A DNA stretch of 6,087 nt from CAZITB01 sp964542055 (GTDB taxonomy: Bacteria > Planctomycetota > Phycisphaerae > Sedimentisphaerales > CAMDDF01), in assembly GCA_964542055.1 (NCBI GenBank), contig CAZITB010000141.1:1-6087 (forward strand), given 5' to 3'. The translations under genes and the position numbers were made by a program. Of this stretch, positions 1 to 4,685 are shown one piece after another; positions within the stretch are counted from its first letter, which is position 1; every line of letters starts with the position of its first letter. The notes below the pieces were generated by a model. The model saw only the letters and a list, made by a program, of their open reading frames with translations, was not told the origin of the DNA and made no database searches.

Positions 1-432
1 AGTCGGTTCGTTTCCAAGTTCAGCTTCAAGTTCGGCCCAGGTATGCTTCCATTGATTTATCATTTCGACCATATAAGTCGGGATATTTATTGGCTGAGCA
101 TTTAAAAGCAAAGAGCGTTTAATGCTCTGTTTTATCCACCAGGCCGCATAAGTGCTAAACTTTACACCGTATTCAGAATCAAAGGTATCTACGGCTCTCA
201 TCAGTCCAAGGTTACCTTCTTCAATAAGGTCTCCATAAGTAAGATTTCTGCCGGTATAATTTTTGGCGATATTTACTACCAACCTTAAATTACTTCTAAT
301 AAGATGGTCTCGAGCCTCCAAATCCTGATGCTCGATTATCCGTTTAGATAATTCAGATTCCTCTTCTTTGGTTAACAGGGGAGTGCTGTCAATTTCTTTC
401 AAATAATCTTTCAATGTCGAATCAAAAGCCAT
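1..432 (-). CDS. RNA polymerase sigma factor, sigma-70 family (RpoD/SigA-like, no region 1.1), C-terminus cut by window edge
   Basis: The reading frame is open from the ATG at 432 to base 1, giving 144 residues of a sigma factor that would direct RNA polymerase core to promoters. Region 1.2 spans about residues 5-35 (TLKDYLKEIDSTPLLTKEEE). Region 2.1 follows at 38-62 (ARDHLIRSNLRLVVNIAKNY), the core-binding region 2.2 at 66-84 (GDLIEEGNLGLMRAVDTFD), and region 2.3/2.4 at 89-113 with the DNA-melting aromatics F92, Y95, W98 and W99 (KFSTYAAWWIKQSIKR). The start of region 3 runs from 116. An in-frame TGA at 442-444 and a GAGGA Shine-Dalgarno at 439-443 fix the start, so region 1.1 is truly absent. 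That is typical of group 2 factors and of many planctomycete sigmas. The stretch NAQPINIPTYM (111-121) differs from the usual ARTIRIPxHM. Regions 3 and 4 lie outside the window, so primary versus alternative sigma cannot be settled. The gene follows the rpsA terminator and is probably its own transcription unit. Confidence 0.93.
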   Translation of the reverse strand, partial: MAFDSTLKDYLKEIDSTPLLTKEEESELSKRIIEHQDLEARDHLIRSNLRLVVNIAKNYTGRNLTYGDLIEEGNLGLMRAVDTFDSEYGVKFSTYAAWWIKQSIKRSLLLNAQPINIPTYMVEMINQWKHTWAELEAELGNEPT

Positions 433-546
433 TTTTATTCCTCATATTAAAGTATTTATCTTATTATCAGACTTAATTTTGTCTTCCAGGCAGTATATAA
501 TTCGGAAAATATTGGCCTCTGATTAACTGGTTTTAAAAATTTAAAC
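433..546 (-). other. Intergenic region upstream of the sigma factor gene; promoter expected, none clear
   Basis: This AT-rich gap lies between the rpsA terminator and the sigma gene, so a promoter for the sigma gene is expected here. The best -10-like hexamers on the minus strand are TATACT (492-497) and GATAAT (463-468). Neither has a convincing TTGACA-like -35 box at 16-18 bases. I therefore do not call a specific promoter. Confidence 0.3.
439..443 (-). promoter_or_regulatory. Shine-Dalgarno of the sigma factor gene
   Basis: GAGGA on the minus strand lies 6 bases before the ATG at 432. It overlaps the in-frame TGA at 442-444, so no longer N-terminus is possible. Together they decide the start of the sigma factor. 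Confidence 0.8.
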
Positions 547-576
547 AAAAAAAAGCCCGCACAAAGATGCGGGCTT
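547..576 (-). terminator. Rho-independent terminator of rpsA
   Basis: On the minus strand there is a perfect 9-base-pair GC-rich stem, AAGCCCGCA (568-576) with TGCGGGCTT (553-561), and a 6-base loop (562-567). A run of eight T (554-547, two of them in the stem) follows. The stem begins 22 bases after the rpsA stop codon. The plus-strand side is followed by A residues, so it works in one direction only and separates rpsA from the sigma factor gene. Confidence 0.95.
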
Positions 577-598
577 AAAATTAGAATCAATTTGATAT

Positions 599-2374
599 TT
601 ACTTCTGAGGAAAATCATCAGGATTCAACATCATCGATCCATCTAAACCGCCGCGCCTTTGAACATCCTCTTTGGGCTCTTCTTCGGGAATATCAAAATC
701 AGGTATTTCCGCGTCACGGTGATCTTCTGCAGCCCATTTGACCCTTCTAAGGCTCAGTCCGATTTTACGAGCATCAGTATCGACCCTTAGAATCTTAACT
801 TCCACTTCCTGACCTTTTTCTATAACATCCTGAGGTTTTTCAATTTTCTCATCAGAAAGTTCAGAAATATGCAGCAAACCTTCCAGCTCATCTTCAAGTT
901 CTACAAACACACCGAAATTGGTGATCTTTGTAACTTTACCTTTAACGATCTGACCAGGAATGTACTTTTCAGGAATTGCTTTTTCCCATGGGTCTTCAGT
1001 TAGCTGTTTAACGCCAAGAGATACACGCTGTTTATCTTCATCTACTTCTAAAACAACGCATTTTACTTCCTGATCTTTTTCTAAAGCTTCGCTTGGATGA
1101 TTAAATTTCTTAGTCCAGCTCAAATCTGAAATATGGATCAGGCCGTCAATCCCTGGTTCAATCTCAACAAACGCTCCGTAGTTTGTAAGGCTTGTAACCT
1201 TAACATTGACAACGGTTCCAGGAGGATACTTCTTAGCTGCGATATCCCATGGATTTGCTTCCATCTGCTTAAGACCGAGCGAAATTTCCTGTTTTTCTTT
1301 ATTGACATCTAAAACAGCAACTTCAATTTCGTCGTTTAGATTCAGAACTTCACCCGGATGGGTAATTCGTTTGGTCCAGCTCATTTCACTTATATGCACA
1401 AGACCTTCAATGCCTTCCTCAAGCCGAACAAAAACACCATAATTCATGATATTGACTACGGTGCCTTTGACTTTGCTGCCGATCGGATATCTCTTGTCGA
1501 TATCTTCCCATGGACTTGGGTTTTTCTGTTTGAGACCAAGTGAAACTCTTTCTTTATCTCTATCGAAACCGATTACCACCGCTTCGATTTCCTGGTCGAG
1601 CTTGACCACTTCCGAAGGATGGGTAATCCTGCCCCAACTGAGATCTGAAATATGAAGAAGACCGTCAAGACCGCCAAGATCAACGAATACGCCGAAATCT
1701 GCAATGTTCTTGACAACGCCTTTACGCAGCTGACCAACTTCGATATCTTTGAGCAGTTTGTCTTTGCTGCTGCTGCGTTCTTCTTCGATAATTTTTCTGC
1801 GTGATACGACGATGTTTCGATTTTCTTCATCGATTTTCAAAATCTTACATTCGATATCCTGACCGATGAATCTGCTGATATCACCCGGCTTTCTGATATC
1901 TACCTGTGAAGCAGGCAAAAATACAGGTACGCCGATATCTACCAGCAAACCGCCTTTGATCCGTCGAGTTACACGACCGGTAACGAGATCGCCTTCTGCT
2001 TTTGATTCAAGGATTTTCTCCCAGCCTCTGATCCTGTCTGCCTTACGTTTGCTTAGCAGTATAGCACCAGCTTCCGAATCAACTTCTTCGATAAGAACTT
2101 CGATTACCTTGCCAGGCTGGATCTCTTCGGGATCATCAAACTCATCAGCATTAACAACACCTTCACTTTTGAGTCCGATTTCAACAATGACATCATTACC
2201 GAACTGCTGGGCGATAGTTCCTTCGAGAATAGCACCAGGGGTAAGATCACTTACCTTAGAATCGATGGCATTTTCGAGAACCTGGTCTTCCATGCCAACG
2301 AAATACTCGCCTACCATTTCTTCGAGGTTCTGATCATTCAGACCTAACTCATTTATTAATCTTCTGTTAACCAT
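599..2374 (-). CDS. rpsA: 30S ribosomal protein S1, six S1 domains
   Basis: The 591-residue product is the size of six-domain S1 proteins, which bind mRNA on the small subunit and help initiate translation of structured or weak-Shine-Dalgarno messages. Six OB-fold S1 repeats can be read at about residues 46-110, 127-195, 213-283, 298-370, 385-457 and 472-545. Repeats 3-6 are the most regular, with the signature (F/Y)G(V/A)FV followed by GL(L/I/V)HISxxS. Repeats 1 and 2 are divergent, as in proteobacterial S1, where they contact the ribosome. PW-containing linkers (PSPWEDI, ANPWDIA, EDPWEKA) join repeats 3-6. The last 45 residues or so are acidic and probably disordered. An in-frame TAA at 2399-2401 precedes the ATG at 2374, and no strong Shine-Dalgarno is present (GTGGA only), as is common for rpsA. 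The gene follows ispH by 141 bases and ends at a strong terminator. Confidence 0.97.
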   Translation of the reverse strand: MVNRRLINELGLNDQNLEEMVGEYFVGMEDQVLENAIDSKVSDLTPGAILEGTIAQQFGNDVIVEIGLKSEGVVNADEFDDPEEIQPGKVIEVLIEEVDSEAGAILLSKRKADRIRGWEKILESKAEGDLVTGRVTRRIKGGLLVDIGVPVFLPASQVDIRKPGDISRFIGQDIECKILKIDEENRNIVVSRRKIIEEERSSSKDKLLKDIEVGQLRKGVVKNIADFGVFVDLGGLDGLLHISDLSWGRITHPSEVVKLDQEIEAVVIGFDRDKERVSLGLKQKNPSPWEDIDKRYPIGSKVKGTVVNIMNYGVFVRLEEGIEGLVHISEMSWTKRITHPGEVLNLNDEIEVAVLDVNKEKQEISLGLKQMEANPWDIAAKKYPPGTVVNVKVTSLTNYGAFVEIEPGIDGLIHISDLSWTKKFNHPSEALEKDQEVKCVVLEVDEDKQRVSLGVKQLTEDPWEKAIPEKYIPGQIVKGKVTKITNFGVFVELEDELEGLLHISELSDEKIEKPQDVIEKGQEVEVKILRVDTDARKIGLSLRRVKWAAEDHRDAEIPDFDIPEEEPKEDVQRRGGLDGSMMLNPDDFPQK

Positions 2375-2388
2375 AAAAATTTTTCCAC

Positions 2389-2428
2389 TTTTCGCGAGTT
2401 AATTTAATTCTGCTGCCGTTCGCGAAAA
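2389..2428 (-). repeat. Perfect 9-base inverted repeat just upstream of the rpsA start
   Basis: TTTTCGCGA (2420-2428 read on the minus strand) and TCGCGAAAA (2389-2397) are exact reverse complements with a 22-base spacer. The downstream arm ends 14 bases before the rpsA ATG. It could be an RNA hairpin presenting the start codon or a two-fold symmetric operator. There is no T-run after it, so it is not a terminator. Confidence 0.7.
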
Positions 2429-2444
2429 CCGGCACCAAAATTTC

Positions 2445-2465
2445 GTGCAACCGCTGCACTTTTTT
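2445..2465 (+). terminator. Small hairpin plus T6, terminator-like on the plus strand
   Basis: GTGCA (2445-2449) pairs with TGCAC (2455-2459) around a 5-base loop, and six T follow on the plus strand (2460-2465). This would stop plus-strand, antisense transcription coming from rpsA towards ispH. The stem is only 5 pairs, so it is marginal. On the minus strand it is simply a leader hairpin after an A-run. Confidence 0.22.
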
Positions 2466-2470
2466 AAGTT

Positions 2471-2506
2471 AATAAAAAATGCGAAAGCCAACGCAGCTAA
2501 CGCTTT
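2471..2506 (-). terminator. Weak terminator-like hairpin after ispH, overlapping a 9-base tandem repeat
   Basis: On the minus strand AAAGC (2502-2506) can pair with GCTTT (2484-2488), and an ATTTTTTATT stretch (2471-2480) follows after CGC. The 13-base loop and 5-pair stem make this weak, so partial termination or an rpsA leader hairpin are both possible. The same segment contains two adjacent 9-base copies, AGCCAACGC (2486-2494) and AGCTAACGC (2495-2503) on the plus strand, differing at one base. Confidence 0.22.
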
Positions 2507-2515
2507 TACTGTAAA

Positions 2516-3346
2516 TTATAGTTTTTCCAATCCTTCTGCAAATTCCTCAATAACCCAATCGGGAGTAGAGGCACCGGCAGTTATTCCTGCCGTTTTTTTA
2601 GATTTCAGAACATTTGTATCTAATTCTGAAAAATTCTGCAGATGAAAAGTACATCCATTATGTTTTTTACACAACTCGGCCAGTTTACGGGTATTAGCAC
2701 TATGTAAACCGCCAAGAACGAACATTATATCAACTTTTTTACATAATTCCACCGCAGAATTCTGCCTTTTTTTAGTTTCTTTGCATAAAGTATTAACAAT
2801 TTTCAATTCGCTGAAATCCCTATGTGCTATGGTTTTTATCATTTCAGCAAAATATCCAGGCGATTGAGTTGTCTGGCAAATTACACCTAACTTCTTGTCC
2901 ATAGGCACTTTGTCTAAATCCATGGGTGTGGCGGCAACATAAATATCATCAGCCCAGCCGACAACCGCCATTACTTCAGGATGTTTTTCGTCGCCAAGCA
3001 TCAAAACCCGATAACCCTGATCATTTAATTTTTTTGCCAATTGCTGGACCCTTTTTACAAGTCCGCAGGTCGCGTCAACAATATCGAGCCCTTTCGAATG
3101 TATGTGCTCGATTTCCCTGCGAGTCGCTCCATGGGATCGAATTAAAATCGTACCTTCATTTATGTCACCAAGCGAATCAACCGTAACAAGTCCCATTTCG
3201 GTTAACTTTTTTACCACATCCTGATTATGTATGATATGTCCAAGGCAGTAAACTTTTCCCCGAGTTGCCAGAGTTTCCTCAGCTAGTTTAATCGCATTTT
3301 TGACCCCCCGGCAAAATCCGCATGTTTCTGCTATAAAAACATTCAT
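2516..3346 (-). CDS. ispH: 4-hydroxy-3-methylbut-2-enyl diphosphate reductase (IspH/LytB)
   Basis: This cytosolic iron-sulfur enzyme carries out the last step of the MEP pathway, reducing HMBPP to IPP and DMAPP, and so feeds quinone, carotenoid and undecaprenyl lipid synthesis. All hallmarks are visible in 276 residues. The three cluster cysteines are C12 (GFCRGV), C94 (DATCGLV) and C188 (NTLCKET). Substrate-binding histidines are H40 (HIIHN), H72 (RSHGA) and H122, with the proton-relay glutamate E124 in EKHPEV. QTTQS lies at 158-162, the S/N pair at S216 and N218 (HSANTRK), and the closing GASTPDWVI at 258-266. The length matches the shorter bacterial forms. The ATG overlaps the plsC stop as ATGA (3343-3346), with AAGGA (3356-3360) 9 bases upstream, so translation is coupled to plsC. 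Confidence 0.97.
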   Translation of the reverse strand: MNVFIAETCGFCRGVKNAIKLAEETLATRGKVYCLGHIIHNQDVVKKLTEMGLVTVDSLGDINEGTILIRSHGATRREIEHIHSKGLDIVDATCGLVKRVQQLAKKLNDQGYRVLMLGDEKHPEVMAVVGWADDIYVAATPMDLDKVPMDKKLGVICQTTQSPGYFAEMIKTIAHRDFSELKIVNTLCKETKKRQNSAVELCKKVDIMFVLGGLHSANTRKLAELCKKHNGCTFHLQNFSELDTNVLKSKKTAGITAGASTPDWVIEEFAEGLEKL

Positions 3347-4038
3347 GATTGGCTTTCCTTTTGTTGGGTTTCGACCTCGCTATAATCAAAAGGCTTTTTA
3401 CCAGTTTGTATGCGGCATTGATTTTGCATTTCTCTCAATTTTTGGCTCAGTACTTTTGCGAATGTTTCATCATCCATACTGGCTGCTTGATCGGATGAGA
3501 TAGGTTGGCCGTAAATAATATCGATATCGCCTGGCAAAAAAATCTTGCGATGCCTCGGCCATGCTTCGAAAGCACCTTCGATTACTGTCGGAATTATAGC
3601 CACTTTACTTTTTCTGGAAAGCAGCCCGAAACCGGGTTTGACATCAATTATTTTTCCATCACTTGTCCGCGTAGCTTCAGGAAACAGCCCTACACCCTCA
3701 CCTTGCTTTAAAGTTCTCAATATATCTTTTATCGCTCTGGTATCTGCCTGTCCCCGCTTGATAGGTATGGTCATACAGCAATCCATGATTATTTTTCCGA
3801 AACTGGTTTTAGAAAGGGTGTCACGTGCCACAAAATGTACGCGACGACTAAGTGGAACTCCGATCAATACGGGATCAAGAAAACTCTGATGATTACAAAG
3901 CAATAAAAAGCCGCCTTCTTTAGGAACATTTTCTAATCCTTGTACTCGCATTCTGAAAAAGCTGTAACTAAACATTTTACAGATACATTTGAATAAACTG
4001 TAAACTGTTATTTTTATTTTTTCTTTTTTATCGTACAT
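3343..4038 (-). CDS. plsC: 1-acyl-sn-glycerol-3-phosphate acyltransferase, PlsC/LPLAT family
   Basis: The protein should transfer an acyl chain to lysophosphatidic acid to make phosphatidic acid at the inner face of the cytoplasmic membrane. In 231 residues it shows acyltransferase block I, NHQSFLD (N49-D55, catalytic H50 and D55 in the HX4D arrangement). Block II surrounds IKRGQADTRA (93-102), block III is FPEATR (119-124), and block IV is AIIPTVIEGA (147-156). Block III has alanine where FPEGTR is the usual form, a tolerated variant. The N-terminus (about residues 10-30) is hydrophobic to amphipathic and could anchor the enzyme. The ATG at 4038 lies inside the end of cmk (25-base overlap), preceded by only a weak GTGGA, so expression probably depends on ribosomes arriving from cmk. 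Acyl donor and exact acceptor are not readable from sequence; another lysophospholipid acyltransferase activity is possible. Confidence 0.92.
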   Translation of the reverse strand: MYDKKEKIKITVYSLFKCICKMFSYSFFRMRVQGLENVPKEGGFLLLCNHQSFLDPVLIGVPLSRRVHFVARDTLSKTSFGKIIMDCCMTIPIKRGQADTRAIKDILRTLKQGEGVGLFPEATRTSDGKIIDVKPGFGLLSRKSKVAIIPTVIEGAFEAWPRHRKIFLPGDIDIIYGQPISSDQAASMDDETFAKVLSQKLREMQNQCRIQTGKKPFDYSEVETQQKESQS

Positions 4039-4685
4039 ATAATCTGTTCCACAACTTCTTCGACGGACATCTCCGTTGTATCTATTATTACGGCATCATC
4101 AGCAGCTTTTAATGCACCTGTCGAACGTGATATATCCTTGTCATCCCGTTTCTTTATAGATTCAAGAATCTCTTCTACCGGGACATCTATGCCGGTTTCC
4201 TTAAGTTGAGCTTGCCTTCGCCTGGCCCGTTCGGCTTCGCTTGCAGTTAAAAAGAATTTAAAATCAGCATACGGAAAAGCCACCGTCCCCTGATCTCTTC
4301 CTTCGGTGACTATGTTTGTCTGCTGGTAAGCAAAACTTCTTTGCATTTGCACAAGTTTTTGACGTATTAGTTCATCTGATGCAATGAAATGCACGTTTTC
4401 AGTAACTTCCGGGTGTCTGATCTTTTCTGTTATATCCGTATTGTTAATCGTAACCAGCATTTGGCCATTTTGTTCTTTGAACTTGAAGTTAGTTTTTGTG
4501 ATTAGCTTCAAAATTACGTCGGGGTCGGTCAAATCAAATCCAGCTTTCATGGCTGTAAGTGTAACCGCTCTATACATTGCCCCGGTATCCAGAAAAGTTA
4601 TTCCCAGTTTCTCTGCGACACTTTTTGCTATCGTGCTTTTGCCGCTTCCGGCAGGACCATCAATTGTTATTATCAGGTTTTCCAT
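4014..4685 (-). CDS. cmk: Cytidylate kinase (CMP/dCMP kinase)
   Basis: This cytosolic kinase phosphorylates CMP and dCMP to the diphosphates with ATP, supplying CTP for RNA and CDP-diacylglycerol and dCTP for DNA. The 223-residue protein is full length for the family. The P-loop GPAGSGKS is at 10-17, DTGAMYRA at 33-40, and the nucleoside-binding segment TEGRDQGTVAFPYADFKFFL at 127-146 contains R130 and D131. An arginine-rich lid RARRRQ follows at 153-158, then RDDKDISR at 180-187 and the closing DDAVIIDTT (196-204). The family often has GRDMGT; glutamine here recalls planctomycete homologues from memory. The ATG at 4685 lies inside the end of the phosphatase gene (26-base overlap), with an AAGG Shine-Dalgarno about 6 bases upstream. 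The C-terminus is four lysines encoded in an A-rich run shared with the plsC start. Confidence 0.97.
   Translation of the reverse strand: MENLIITIDGPAGSGKSTIAKSVAEKLGITFLDTGAMYRAVTLTAMKAGFDLTDPDVILKLITKTNFKFKEQNGQMLVTINNTDITEKIRHPEVTENVHFIASDELIRQKLVQMQRSFAYQQTNIVTEGRDQGTVAFPYADFKFFLTASEAERARRRQAQLKETGIDVPVEEILESIKKRDDKDISRSTGALKAADDAVIIDTTEMSVEEVVEQIICTIKKKK
4023..4029 (-). other. Candidate -1 frameshift heptamer A AAA AAG at the cmk/plsC overlap
   Basis: In the cmk frame the bases read ..ATA AAA AAG AAA AAA TAA, so A AAA AAG sits in the X XXY YYZ phase used at the E. coli dnaX frameshift site. A -1 slip would continue with GAA AAA ATA, which is exactly the plsC frame, joining Cmk to PlsC before residue E6. 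A 7-base-pair inverted repeat, TTTACAG/CTGTAAA (3998-4004 with 3976-3982), lies 18 bases downstream, farther than usual for a stimulator. The sequence match is certain; function is not shown. Confidence 0.3.

Larger units (their letters stand above)
2375..2515 (-). promoter_or_regulatory. rpsA leader with several inverted repeats, possible autoregulatory region
   Basis: This gap between ispH and rpsA holds three inverted repeats separated by A/T-rich stretches: AAAGC/GCTTT (2484-2506), GTGCA/TGCAC (2445-2459) and TTTTCGCGA/TCGCGAAAA (2389-2428). A fourth possible pairing, CGAAA (2441-2445) with TTTCG (2423-2427), would compete with the last two. The final 14 bases before the ATG are A/T-rich with only a weak GTGGA. 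In E. coli the rpsA start region also lacks a good Shine-Dalgarno, folds into hairpins and is repressed by free S1. A similar role here is inference from layout. No convincing -35/-10 pair was found, so it may be read through from ispH. Confidence 0.45.

Noticed and set aside
463..497. -10-like hexamers TATACT and GATAAT upstream of the sigma gene as a defined promoter
   Set aside because: Neither has a -35 box at proper spacing, and A/T-rich intergenic DNA yields such hexamers by chance. A promoter is expected in the gap but its position is not supported.
650..1750. Repeated DNA segments within rpsA as a possible repeat array
   Set aside because: These are the coding copies of the S1 domains (GL-HIS and PW linker segments). 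They are diverged at DNA level and explained by protein domain repetition.
1573..1830. 85-codon minus-strand open frame inside rpsA in another frame
   Set aside because: It overlaps the S1 frame on the same strand, shows no domain, and has no ribosome binding site of note.
1866..2333. 155-codon open frame on the plus strand inside rpsA
   Set aside because: It lies wholly opposite six-domain S1, whose protein is unmistakable. Its product is serine/threonine/isoleucine-rich low-complexity sequence of the kind produced by reading a coding strand backwards. The other plus-strand frames inside rpsA, ispH, plsC, cmk and the phosphatase gene are rejected for the same reason.
2471..2490. TTGGCT (minus strand) with a downstream A/T hexamer as an rpsA promoter
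   Set aside because: TTGGCT is a partial -35 match, but the sequence 17 bases downstream (CTTAAA) matches the -10 consensus at only three of six positions.
2445..2645. Plus-strand open frame spanning the ispH 3' end and the rpsA leader
   Set aside because: Most of it is antisense to conserved ispH codons, and the rest covers the structured leader; there is no recognisable protein.
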